The notes: generated from the sequence alone by a model not told the origin. DNA of 64,000 nt from Bathynomus jamesi (GCA_023014485.1 JAJOZX010005802.1:1-64000); one strand, 5' to 3'; shown: positions 54,317-64,000, counted from the stretch's first letter. Program-made: numbers and translations.

Positions 54317-54470
54317 ATAACCTTGGTTAACCTTGGGTTTTGCTTCCGCCCGAATTGTTCATGCTGACGAAGGTCACACATGTCACTCCACCTTAAACCT
54401 ACAGTTTAACGTGGAATCCGAACCATGCCTCACCAGCAGCCCAGTGTCTTTACCACTACGCTATGAGTGG
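54317..54470 (-). mobile_element. Dimeric tRNA-head SINE, tail and partial head
   Basis: Minus strand; matches tail and second-head remnants of the SINE at 38710 (GCTTCCGCCCGAATTGTTCA on the plus strand). Confidence 0.75.
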
Positions 54471-54710
54471 TTGTATACATCTGCGTAATGTACAGTAATG
54501 TGTGACCTCCCCACCAAACCCCATTCTCTGTATGAGTAGCAGCAATGGGTCATTGAGGTGAGGTCATCTTTTCATCCATATCAACCCCTACCTTCCCTTT
54601 TTTTTATTGAGAAAGGGGTTGGCCGATCAGCCTCCATAGTGCTCGTCATTCCCGTACATATTTTCATATTAATATGATCTTCGAAGTGCCACGTTGCAAC
54701 ACTCCTTCCC

Positions 54711-54775
54711 GTTCGATCAACGAGGTTGAGAGACGTTGGGTCTGATTAGCAGTTGGATGAGTGGCCATCCTCCGC
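54711..54775 (+). repeat. 5S rRNA-derived fragment
   Basis: Plus strand: GATCAACGAGGTTGAGAGAC, GTTGGGTCTGATTAGC and AGTTGGATGAGTGGCCATCC follow the 5S internal promoter order with several substitutions. Confidence 0.65.
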
Positions 54776-54976
54776 GTTTAGATGATGTACTGACCCTTAG
54801 ATAGTCCGGATGCCAGGTAGAACTGTGTTGGGGTTACTAAAGTAAAATTAAAGTGGTTTGTTTTAGCTTTAACGCGCAAGGATGATTTATTTTTTTATAT
54901 TTTCGGGTAAGACTACGGGGTATAGAATATTTTACCCCTGCCCCCTACCCTAAATCAAGTAAATGCAATTACTCAC

Positions 54977-55076
54977 CGTTCAGAATGTAAGAAGAGATGG
55001 CCAGGAGGAGATCGCATATCACAAGAACAATTTTCAAAATCTTTTTCATTGTCTTACTTTTTTAGTGCCACAATGT
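54977..55076 (-). CDS. Candidate signal-peptide exon of a secreted protein
   Basis: The minus-strand ATG at 55049-55047 opens a frame MKKILKIVLVICDLLLAISS, a classic signal peptide (basic start, hydrophobic core). It continues for a few residues to a strong donor AACG|GTGAGT at 54977/54976, phase 1. An acceptor-like TTTCTTTTGCAG ends at 55077, just upstream of the ATG, which would suit a 5' untranslated intron. Downstream exons should lie at lower coordinates, but none can be identified by eye in the repeat-rich DNA that follows. It may be the first coding exon of a host gene or a chance open stretch; the combination of signal peptide and splice sites is suggestive. Confidence 0.4.
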
Positions 55077-55098
55077 CTGCAAAAGAAAACTGTAATTT

Positions 55099-55101
<3 letters not shown>

Positions 55102-55138
<37 letters not shown>

Positions 55139-55157
55139 AGAGAGAGAGAGAGAGAGA
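55102..55157. repeat. CT/GA microsatellite palindrome
   Basis: (TC)n at 55102-55137 runs directly into (GA)n to 55157, so the block is self-complementary. Confidence 0.95.
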
Positions 55158-55159
55158 TT

Positions 55160-55450
55160 TATTTCTGGGAAACCGCAGACGCAGAATAAAAAGGGATTAA
55201 CAAGGAGAAAACATACAACATGACTTTAATTCAAACACCAACGTTTCGAGGGATACAACCCTCATTATCAGGGCAAGTTCTAAAATTATAAGAAATAGAA
55301 AAGTTAAGATTAAAACAGTTATGAGATTAAACTCGTATTAAACTAATTAAAGAAACCAGTAAATTATGATGATGGGATTTAATTAAGTTTAAAAATATAA
55401 ATCGATTCCAGTAATTTAAGGTCATTCCATGGCTATCACTTAAGTTTACA
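55160..55450 (-). mobile_element. PLE terminal-repeat fragment
   Basis: Contains a hammerhead-like motif at 55241-55272 (minus: CTGATAAT, GAGGG/CCCTC stem, CGAAACG). The remaining sequence is AT-rich. No endonuclease or RT. Confidence 0.5.
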
Positions 55451-55494
55451 GTTTTAAAATCATCTGATAAAAAGGCGTTAGTTTAAGATGTATG

Positions 55495-55746
55495 TACAGG
55501 GTTTCCCATAAATCTGGTCTCGTAGGAAATTTATTTTAAATTAAATTTAGGCCTGTGGAGGCCTTTTTCTCAGGAGTGTAACTCGCTTCCATATTAGCCA
55601 TTGCGTGTTATTCTGCCTGGAACAAAAAATGGTCCCGAAACAAGACATCAGTTTGAACATTTGTTTTGGTTCTAATGTATTACTTTTGTTAATTTAATTA
55701 AAAATAAATTTTCTTATGAGACCGGACTTATGGGACACCCTGTATA
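55495..55746. mobile_element. MITE, CAGGGTTTCCCATAAATCTGG family
   Basis: Inverted ends ATCTGGTCTCGTAGGAAA and TTATGAGACCGGACTTATGG; same interior as 50066-50432 but oppositely arranged; flanked by TA and an AAT run. Confidence 0.82.
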
Positions 55747-57354
55747 ATAATAATAATAATAATAATAATAATGGATTTTCTCTTTTAACATTCCTGCTGT
55801 TTGTAATTCCATTTAAGGGTCGTCTGTATTTTTAATTTAATATTTAAAATTGGCCTCTGCGAAAATAGTTTTTTGGTAAATATAAAACAGATTTTTAGTT
55901 GGTATATTTTTGTTTTTTTGCCTAAATTTTACAATTCTGGAAGAGTTCACATATGCGGATGGTGCATACTATTTTGGCCTCGAGAGACACACACACACAC
56001 ACACACACGCGCGCGCATTGTATTGAAAAGAAGATAGAGGATACCCTAATATATGCAAATTCAGAACGATAGAGGCATGAATTGTTGAAAGGGGGTAGAA
56101 TAATGGACTTAAAAGAAATCGGATGTTCGTACGTAGCGTGAAGGAAGCTGTGAATAACTTGACGAGACCGTGTGCGGAAGTAATTGGAAAATAAACCGGA
56201 ACACAGTCGAAAGTTTAAAAAAAAAAAAAAAAAAAAACGAATTCAGATGAGGTCTGAATTGGAGGTTCAGTCAATAAAGAAGCAAAATGAAAGAGTTCCA
56301 AACCGAAATAGATAAGAGATCTTTTTCTGACCGAGTGTATATACTGTAAATTATTAATAAAGAAGCTGCTGTTTTTGCGCGGCAGACGCGTCTTTCAGAA
56401 GTGAAAAACATGAATTTTGCATCGAAGATTAAACTAAATAATAAATAGGTGTATTTTTTGTTAAAGATGAACTTCGGAAAACTAAATTTAATGCGAAGTA
56501 AGCAAGTAGGTAAAAAGTCTCCCTCATTGTCAGTTTGGAAACCTTTGTTAATGAAGATTGATGGTACAAGATTATGGTGCAGAAGTTGCCTGCAAAGCGT
56601 TCAAACTATTTGGTATGCGAAAGACTGCATGAGTGTTCACACACACACACACACACACACACACATCAGTGTAAGCGAGGTATTGACTTTTTTAAATCCA
56701 TATATTTAAATTTATTTATATACAGATATATATATACACACACACAGAGGTTACATAGATAAGTATAATGTCATTACGAAATACAGATGCTGTATGCATT
56801 TGTAAACTGCCTTAAGGAAGCGTGCACGCTTTACAGGCTGACATCTACTACTTAGATATAATTATATAATTTTAATTAATTATATAATAGAAATAATTGC
56901 AAGATTTGTATAAATTTTTATAACAGACTTAACAAAACTACAGAAAACTTCGGGACAAGGACGTACTTCGTCGTATTTTGAACATTTAAATTCAAATTTT
57001 TTTCTATATCTTATAAATCCTACAAATTTTATGAGACTTGAAGGAACTTTCAGACGAGGACATATGCTTATATTAAAAGCTTAACACGAAGAATAATGAA
57101 ACCCAGTATGAATGGGAGGTGAAACATGATAAGAGAAATTATTATTAAAAGGATATAATGTGAATTTTAATAATGAGAACAGCAGTTAAGTAATAATGAA
57201 TAATAACAGTAATGAAAAAAGGAGTTATTTCAGTAACTTTGAAATTTATTAAGTTTTAATCGCTTTATAAAATATAAGAGAGCATTGATTATTTTTAATT
57301 CATCCGATAGATTGGTCCATAATTCCATCACTAAATAAGTTTAAGAATTTCTAC
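55747..57354. other. Noncoding, no gene seen
   Basis: AAT run, CA runs (55988-56007, 56640-56664), an A run (56219-56238) and AT-rich DNA. The frame 56449-56709 has no recognisable domain and ends in microsatellite. Confidence 0.55.
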
Positions 57355-57575
57355 TACAGGGTAGCCCATAAGTCCCAATCGGTTATAAGTAAAGCTAAAA
57401 TTCATCCAGCGGAGCTCACACTGACGTAATCGATTACTAAGGAAAAAATATTTGTCGAGATTCTTATAATTTCCACTTTGAATAATCAATAAATATTTCT
57501 AAACTTGTTATAAACTTTTTACTTTGATTTTCGCTTTAATTATAACCGATTGGGACTTATGGACAACCCTGTACA
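57355..57575. mobile_element. 220-bp MITE with CAGGGTAGCCCATAAGTCCC ends
   Basis: Ends TACAGGGTAGCCCATAAGTC and its inverse (GGGACTTATGGACAACCCTG) with subterminal CAATCGGTTATAA inverted repeats; noncoding. Confidence 0.85.
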
Positions 57576-57579
57576 GTGA

Positions 57580-58374
57580 AGAGTATAGTTTGCGTTTGAG
57601 ATATATTCACTCTTCGTAGACCTTGTTTGATCCAATTGTTCATAATATTATCGATTAATATCATCGGGGCAAATTGTTTTGTAACTCTGAACATTATGGA
57701 GCACATCTGTTCTTCAAATACGTCTTTAAAATTTAATGTACTCATTTGCTTAAAGATTCCTGATGTATGAGCATAATAATCACTCCTATTTATTTTTCTA
57801 ATAATTCTCGTTAAAGGGTTAATGATGCAATCATATGCACTTCTATATGCAGTAATGTTGTATGTGAAATGTGAATAGATTGTAAACAAGTTTAGCGTTT
57901 TAATTGTATTTGTGGGAAGGAAATGTGATTTTGTTAATATAAACGAGAATGTCGACAGTTTGTGATCTTATTTTCAATATGTTGACGAAAGGATAGCTTG
58001 TCATCAAGCACAACTTCTAATAATTCCCCTTCAGTGACACGCGATATCATATACAAGTCGACAATAATATTGAAGTGTGGCATTCTGTTTTGTGATTAGT
58101 AGGAAGTTTGTTTTGTTTTTATTTAAGGATAATTTTAGTCGCATACTATTGCGATGTCTCTGTTTACTACTACATTAAAGGATGCGGGATCGCTGTTTGA
58201 GTATATCAGGGAGGTGTCGTCTGCATATTGGAATGGAGGCTTTTCCCAGTGTGAAATTTGTGAAAGTCATTTATATAGATCAGAAATAGTCGCGACCCAA
58301 AATGCTTCCTTGTGGAACTCCATGTGCAAGTTTTAGTTCGGTGGTGATAATGTTTGATGTATTGACTTTGGTGC
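57580..58374 (-). pseudogene. LINE-C, C-terminal RT part
   Basis: Minus-strand pieces: LAHGVPQGSILG near 58340 (RT motif before the catalytic box), then a degenerate stretch, then 57889-57593 with AYDCIINPLTRIIRKINRS and YYAHTSGIFKQMSTLNFKDV, the C-terminal LINE segment of L2/CR1-like elements. The upstream part of the same LINE lies beyond the hAT insertions at 61684-62870. Confidence 0.75.
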
Positions 58375-58385
58375 ATAGATATTAG

Positions 58386-60444
58386 TAGGGCCCGGATGTT
58401 TAGGCATTATAAAATTGAAAAATAGGCAAAATAAAAGTATAAAATAGGCAAAAAAAGGCATTTATTTTATACCGATCAAAAACACACAAAACAAAATAAG
58501 TTATATAATAATGTATGAATGTATCATTAGTTTCATTACCTTGAGACTACGTCGCACATTATTAGTCTGAATTACACATAATTACAAGTAATTTTTTTAT
58601 GTTTTCAACTTTTAGGCCTCTTCTTCTGTCTGAAAGAACATGCTTGTACAGCGAGAATGACCTCTCTACTTCCACTGATGTAACAGGAGCAAATTTGAAG
58701 CATGATACATTCATGGGATTCATATCCCCTACATCGGCATCAGTGTGTCCTTCAAGAACGTGTGCAATGTTCTTTAGTCGTTCCAGATCTGCATTTGCTC
58801 GTATCACTCGGTCACATTTTTCGCGAACAGATTCACCTTTCTCGCCGGGCGCTTGACTGATGCCTGCAATGACTAACTCAAAAATTTTCAAAGCGTCGAT
58901 TAACGGCTGGTTCCTAGTTTCAAGAGCAGTAATGTTCTCAGGTATTTTTGCAAAGTGGGAAGTGATGTATGAAAGTTCATTGCGAAGAGATCTATCTTCA
59001 ATGAGGTCCATCACGATGCGGATTGATGAAGCATCTTCGATGTCAAGTGCTGATACAACTTCTCGAAACTTGTCAAAATTTGACGTGTAATACAACGCAG
59101 CCGAGATCCAGGTTCCTCACCTCGTCAAAACGGGCTGTGGCGGCAATGCGAGTTCAGGCGCTATTTCATGCAACATATGACATCTTGATGGTGCCTTAAG
59201 AAATATCTTCTTTCCATTAGAAATTAATTTGTCGACATTGGGGAACAAGCCTCGTATCTGCTCAGCAACACGGTGAAGTGCGTGAGCCAAACAAGTAACA
59301 TGTAGCATTTGTGGAAAAAGAATTTTCAATGCTGTTGCTGCCTTCTTCATGTACGGCGCTGCGTCTGTCATGAAGAGAAGAACTTTTTCATGCTGGATGC
59401 CCTCTGGTCAAAGCAAAACGAGGGATGTTGTGAAAAGTTGAGCTATTGTTGAGCTGTTGGTCTTTGGCAGCTCTTCTGATGTCAGCAGATAAACTTTCTG
59501 CGTCTGATCAGCTTCCAAAGTACCTATAATCACGTTAGCAATATATCTACCCATGGAATCGGTGGTCTCGTCTATTGAAATCCATATCTTGTTATCTGCA
59601 ACGCCTTCACGTATTTTCTGCATTGCAAAGGCGTAGTTTGTATCCACATAATTTTTTCGAAGAGTGGACTCACTTGGAATAACTTGTTTTGTGTATTTTT
59701 CTAAAAAGGTCTTTAATGATTTGTTTTCCAACTTCCACAGTGGAATTCCAGCATCAATAAATGATTTGCATAGCTCCAAGGAAAAGGTAGATTGACGACT
59801 TGACGTTGAAGCAAATGTTGTCATCAAACACGTTTGTAGGCTGTTTGGTTTCATCTTTTCAGCAGAAGCTTTGTGCTTAACGGTCTGCACATGCTGGGAA
59901 ACAAAGTACCTTTTCTCACTATTAACTGCTTTGTCACACACTTTACAAAATAACACTGTGCCATCTGTGGAAAAGATATCTTTTCCAAAGTCACGAACAT
60001 GTTGGTTCAGTTTACTACTTGAAGATGAACTAACTTTTGGCATATTAACGTCTTCTAAATATCATTCAAGTTTAGTCAAATACCACTGATGATCGCACAC
60101 CCTCACACGCACGAAGCAGAACAACGAATATGAGGAAATGGCCGTGCGAGGCTAGTTTTCAGATACTGCGCTCAGCTGATAACGTCAATCATACATGACG
60201 TCATTTCCGCAATATGAAATTCCACGATATCTTCATTCACGTTATCTGCGCATTCCTGGTTAGTCTAGTCGTAACTAATACATGATAATTTTCCTATAAA
60301 TGCCTATTTATGTCTTTTTTCTTTATAATCTAATTAAAAAGGCAAAAATATGCATTTTCAACGAAATAGGCATTATCATACTCATACTCCCAAAAAAGGA
60401 AAAAAAAGGCATTTATGGCATTTTGCCTGAACATCCGGGCTCTA
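58386..60444 (-). mobile_element. Inner hAT transposon, 2059 bp, with target duplication GATATTAG
   Basis: Ends TAGGGCCCGGATGTTTAGGC and, inverted, TAGAGCCCGGATGTTCAGGC, with the 8-bp duplication GATATTAG at 58378-58385 and 60445-60452. The whole interior is one intronless transposase gene on the minus strand plus short AT-rich flanks. Confidence 0.93.
58562..60043 (-). pseudogene. hAT transposase interrupted only by two TGA codons
   Basis: A single continuous frame of about 494 codons from the ATG at 60043 to 58562, broken only by TGA at 59410-59408 and 59119-59117. Features: a C-x2-C zinc-finger start (VLFCKVCDKAV, then QHVQTVKH), ISIDETTDSMGRY (first catalytic D), [12 protein letters not shown] (second D) and [12 protein letters not shown]. 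The C-terminal dimerisation segment TSVEVERSFSLYKHVLSD carries the glutamate. No introns are apparent. Both stops would be one transition from a tryptophan codon, so inactivation looks recent. Confidence 0.88.
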
Positions 60445-60649
60445 GATATTAGTGATGTAGGTCGCATCCGCATCCGCATCCGCGGAACATCCGCACATTT
60501 TCTCGCATCCGCACTTTGGACTGCGGATGTGGACCGTTGAGATAAAACGTCATTAATAAGCGGAAATTATCAAATTCTACTATAATAATAGAACTAGTTC
60601 ATTGTGCGCAAAAGTGATGCAAGCGACAAGACGAGAGGCTGTTCTTGTA

Positions 60650-61189
60650 TAAAGTTACTCTCTTGCAACCTACTTAGATCCACGTTACAAAGCTAAGTTA
60701 TTTTTACCTAGTACATTAGAACGAGTTAAATCACCACTTGGCAAAGCAGTTGAAGAGCTTCAATCTCTTGAATCTGTCGCTTCGCCACCCACCAAAAGAA
60801 TAAAAGTTTCAGTGACAGAACCAACACCTTCAACAAGCAAATCTATCACAGAATCTCTCTCTCAGTTTCTTGAGTCAAGCAGCAATGACGAGACCTACGC
60901 GATGTCAAAAGATGTAGTAAAAATGATCGATAGCTATCACCAAGAAAAACGCCTGGCTGCATGTGACAATCCTATTAGTTGGTGGAAAAATACGCAGAAT
61001 ATCTATCCATACTTGAGTAAACTTGCAAGGAAACATTTAGCACGTCCTCCAACAAGCGTACCAAGCGAGAGATTATTTAGCAGTGCTGGATTAATATATG
61101 ATGAAAAGAGAAACAGACTGGCAGCAGAAAAGGCAGAAAAATTAATGTTCCTTAAGCATAACCTTCCTATAATAAAGTTTGAATATTAA
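60650..61189 (+). pseudogene. Outer hAT transposase C-terminal half
   Basis: From about 60665 the plus frame reads TYLDPRYKAKLFLP, continuing to 61189 through ISWWKNTQNIYPYLSKLARK and SVPSERLFSSAGLIYDEKRN, the hAT dimerisation domain of ZBED-type proteins. The zinc finger and both catalytic aspartates are deleted, so the element depends on another copy for movement. Confidence 0.85.
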
Positions 61190-61683
61190 ACGATGAACAT
61201 CTTAGTTTACTTTATTTTAATTACTCATTTATAAATATGCCTAATAAAACTTTAAACTTAATATAAATAGTTATCAAGCTAATTAAAGACTCTTTCTATA
61301 AGGGTGGAGGTTGGGGAAAGAGGTCGGGTAACACAATTATGGTTTCTAATTGTGGCTGAAACTCAACAAAATATAACGAATTTATTTGCAGACAAATTCA
61401 CTAATTGATTTCTATATTAGTTAGATGCTTGCTATTATTTTATATGTTCAGGGAAAAGTACAGCAATTATTGTACAATTAATCAATTATACTATATTATA
61501 GCTACAGCTCTCTCTATATAATAACTTATTATATACGTTAAACACAACAAATCTCGAATATATCCTAAAAAATAACGAAAATGTAGACATCCGCATCCGC
61601 ATATGTTGAAATCAAACATCCTCATCCGCATCCGCATCCGCCGATGTGAAAAAAATGACATCCGCTACATCACTAATAGATAT

Positions 61684-62870
61684 GATTTAAATCAATTTAG
61701 AGCAACGTTGTTTATCTAGTAATGATATAATTTACAGATACATATATCGTGAAAGATTGTATTAACGGCTTTTGATACATCCAAAGCAAGAGAACAGAAG
61801 ACTTTATTAGTAAGGTTTTTATATAGCACACCTCATACGGCTGAAATCACTCCGCTTGTTTTATGGCCCTCCCTAAAACCAAATTGATGCTTCGATATGG
61901 GGCTATTTTCCTCAAAATAGTTTGAGAGCTGCGTGGACACAAGTTTTTCAAATATCTTTCCGAATTTAGGTAAAATGGAAATAGGTCGATAATTCGAAGA
62001 TAGTGATTTGTCTCCTGATTTGAATATTGGACATGCTCGTGCCTTTTGAAGTACGTCAGGGAAAATACCTTGACTGAAGGATAAATAGAATAACATTGAT
62101 AAAAGGAGAGAGAAAGTATCCGAATAGTTTTTAAAGACAGCGTTTGGAATAGAATCGACATGACACGACTCTTTTTTAAAGGTGGAACTGTCCGTTTTGA
62201 CATCTCTGAGAGATATAAGAGAGAAAAGGAAAAAATGAGCTGGGGGATTGCAAAGGTATTCTTCATAGCTGCGTATCGAAGCGGCTATAAGATCAGTTGT
62301 TTTCTTCCTACGGTAGCAAAGGAATTATTTAGATGATTGGATAGATCTAATCATTCGTTATAAATGGTCGTATTCATATTCACAGCTAAATTTGTGGGAA
62401 AACAATTTTGTTCTTTCTTCCTATATTAAGTTTTACTGATAAGTTTCCATTGTTTCTTAGAATCGCTTTTGTATTCCTCGAATTTATTGATGTAGTACTG
62501 AGTTTGCCCTTTCTTTTTATTACAATCTACAATATATCTGTAACTGGCGTACATTTCTAGAGGCATTGTGCCTTTTATAACGTGTTTATAGATTAAATGT
62601 TTTTTCAGGAGAACTTTTAGGAGAGGTTTATTTAACCATGGTTTATTTCGCCTTTTATGGGTCGTGTTTAGTGTCAGTTGACTGCCTCATATAAAACGTC
62701 TGAGCACTTAATAAATTCTTCATTTGTGTCGTCATCCCCTTCGGGGACTTTGGACCTATAATCTATTGAGTCTAATTTCTGTTTCAAACCTTCTACATTT
62801 TCATTTATTTTTTTGACTTTTATTTCTACGCGATCTGTCTCCGGAATTTTATGACCCTCATTTAACGCTA
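61684..62870 (-). pseudogene. LINE-C, RT N-terminal part and upstream remnant
   Basis: The minus frame 62096-61833 has QGIFPDVLQKARACPIFKSG and NYRPISILPKFGKIFEKLVS, then HQFGFREGHKT. An overlapping frame shows a break near 61850. Sequence to about 62870 has scattered LINE-like residues but no clear endonuclease. RT continues after the hAT insertions at 58374. Confidence 0.78.
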
Positions 62871-63253
62871 AGACACGACCAAACTGGGTCAGGGATCCCC
62901 AGCAGAAGTATGCTAGTTGTATGGTTCAGATGATCTAAAAACTAATTAACCAAACCTAGTTTAATCTAACCTAGTTTAACCTAACCTTGGTGCCATCGAA
63001 CCAAGAAGTACGTGATAACTGTTTCGAACGCAATTGGAGGCTCGAAGGGTGGTTTCTGTAAAGTCATTAAATAGTGAGGTACTCGCTAATATAACCAAAC
63101 CTAACCATACCTAGCGTAACTTTACCTGATCAGGAATAACTTTTTCCCCGACATTAAATATATTTCTCAAATTTTTATACGAAATTTTTAATGTTCCGAG
63201 GTAGTAAAATGTTACCTCACAAAAAAATTACCCAACTACATCTATAAGTAACC

Positions 63254-63255
<2 letters not shown>
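62871..63255. other. Noncoding; CCTAA-like tract
   Basis: CCTAACCTAGTTTAA-type units at about 62945-62990 and CCAAACCTAACC near 63095; otherwise nothing recognised. Confidence 0.55.
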
Positions 63256-63285
<30 letters not shown>

Positions 63286-64000
63286 GCTGGGAGTGAGGTT
63301 TATTGACCCCTTCGAGGCATTTTCGGGTAGGTGGGACCTTTACCAGAGGGATGGTGTCCACCTCAATGACAAGGGTAAAGGTGTGCTAGGCGCGCTGCTC
63401 GACCGGCACCTATACAGAATGGTGAGGTCGAGCCCGGGAAGAGATGACGGGCCCCCACCGGGGAGAGATGATGTTGAGCCGGTGGCGGACGTACCTTCAA
63501 CTGAAGGGTACGACCAGGTACAGGTGGGTGACCCTCCTTCCACGTTGGAGGGGGCTCAGGCTCCTGCCGAAGTTGCCCCCTCGTTTTTGAGGAGTTCTTC
63601 AACTCCTGACAACCCTGGCTGTTCGGGAAACGGGTCGTGCTAGGGGGCGGTCAGAATAGGGAAGGCTCCCTCCGTGCAATGCTTTTTAATGCTAGGTCGA
63701 TTAGGAATAAGTTTTGCGAGCTACGGACGCTCTTAGAATCAGAATACCAGGATATCGATGCTATCACCGAGTCCTGGATTCATACTGATCGTAGGGACTA
63801 CGTTGGGGAGTTCGAAATTCCCGGGTATAGAATGTTTCGCAAAGACCGCACCCGTGAGGAGGGGGGAGGGGTACTAATATACGTGAGGGACACGTTGAGT
63901 CCGATTGACTGCCAGTTCCGGTCGGAACGGGAGCTGCTTGGCGTCGATCTGAACGTGGGAGGGACGAACTATAGGTTAATCTTGGTGTACAGACCTCCAC
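63256..64000 (+). mobile_element. LINE-A copy 4, ORF1 end and ORF2 start
   Basis: Preceded by a TC microsatellite (63256-63284). The ORF1 C-terminal domain to the stop at 63643 has RWDLYQRDGVHLNDKGKGVL (SGNH hydrolase D-x2-H block) and a Pro-rich tail. ORF2 begins at the ATG at 63679 with MLFNARSIRNKFCEL, ITESWIH and YRMFRKDRT (endonuclease domain, catalytic E), open to the window edge. It is better preserved than copies 1-3 and is 5'-truncated at the microsatellite. Confidence 0.88.
63679..64000 (+). CDS. LINE-A ORF2 endonuclease domain (runs off window)
   Basis: Open frame from the ATG at 63679 to the edge, 107 codons, covering the start of an AP-type endonuclease: NARSIRNK, AITESWIHTD with the metal-binding Glu, ILVYRPP at the edge. 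The corresponding part of copy 1 (29879-29550) has a frameshift near 29690 that is absent here. The rest of ORF2 lies outside the window. Confidence 0.85.
   Translation, partial: MLFNARSIRNKFCELRTLLESEYQDIDAITESWIHTDRRDYVGEFEIPGYRMFRKDRTREEGGGVLIYVRDTLSPIDCQFRSERELLGVDLNVGGTNYRLILVYRPP

Larger units (their letters stand above)
58375..61683 (+). mobile_element. hAT deletion derivative (outer hAT) with target duplication ATAGATAT
   Basis: Ends TAGTGATGTAG...CTACATCACTA. The target duplication ATAGATAT is at 58375-58382 and 61676-61683. The first three bases (58383-58385) are separated from the rest (60453-61675) by the inner hAT. The outer element therefore amounts to about 1.2 kb and retains only the 3' part of a transposase gene. 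GCATCC hexamer arrays lie just inside both ends. Confidence 0.9.

Noticed and set aside
1..64000. CRISPR array, prokaryotic operons or bacterial contamination
   Set aside because: No spaced identical repeats with unique spacers. The tight gene overlaps are confined to the Polinton, and surrounding DNA has spliced genes, SINEs and LINEs typical of animals.

Overview
The window looks like animal nuclear DNA, most likely from an arthropod and plausibly a crustacean. It carries interstitial TTAGG/CCTAA runs (the usual arthropod telomere motif), very long TA, CA and GA microsatellites, spliced transposase genes, Penelope-like retroelements and a Polinton (Maverick). The organism is inferred from this style; no marker gene fixes it. 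I found no complete conventional host protein-coding gene and no canonical tRNA or rRNA gene. Almost everything readable is mobile DNA, much of it nested.

Region 1 (1-1660): a Merlin (IS1595-type) transposase fragment running off the left edge, a CCTAA tract, and a 3' fragment of a non-LTR retrotransposon with an RNase H domain. Region 2 (1800-19541) is the centrepiece: a 17.7-kb Polinton bounded by inverted repeats of about 285 bp that begin AGTAGTATAGCC. Its leftward genes are three unknown proteins, protein-primed DNA polymerase B and a proline-rich protein. Its rightward genes are the packaging ATPase, two Polinton-typical small proteins, an integrase, the penton-type minor capsid protein, a basic core-like protein, the double jelly-roll major capsid protein and an adenain-type protease. 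The ATPase, polymerase, minor capsid and protease frames are open, while integrase and major capsid carry frame breaks. In its right arm, antisense to and convergent with the protease, I can reconstruct a small three-exon gene with consensus splice sites, a TATA box and a poly(A) signal. It is built from a 470-bp tandem duplication and is the best candidate for something undescribed.

Region 3 (19.5-24.2 kb) is mostly noncoding repeat DNA with a 1-kb TIR element and a fold-back mariner-type MITE. Region 4 (24.2-31.6 kb) holds a broken Jockey/CR1-type LINE and three copies of a second LINE family (LINE-A) abutting GA/TA microsatellites. Region 5 (31.6-37.7 kb) contains two Penelope-like elements (PLEs) in which terminal repeats lie in inverted orientation around RT or GIY-YIG remnants.

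Region 6 (38.3-49.0 kb) is a layered nest. A LINE was split first by a dimeric tRNA-SINE and a mariner element, and again by a 7.4-kb TIR element encoding an uncharacterised protein family. That element is itself split by a 4.2-kb hAT with perfect 8-bp target duplication and an intact four-exon transposase. Region 7 (49-57.6 kb) has 5S-rRNA-derived sequences, MITEs, a PLE with inverted repeats, tRNA-like SINE copies, a near-perfect palindrome of a PLE terminal motif and an isolated signal-peptide exon. Region 8 (57.6-64 kb) is another LINE split by a hAT deletion derivative, into whose first three bases a second hAT inserted, followed by a fourth LINE-A copy running off the right edge.

A recurring element across regions 5-7 is a hammerhead-ribozyme-like motif (CTGANGAT, short stem, CGAAAC or TGAAAC) at PLE termini, seen about ten times in both orientations.
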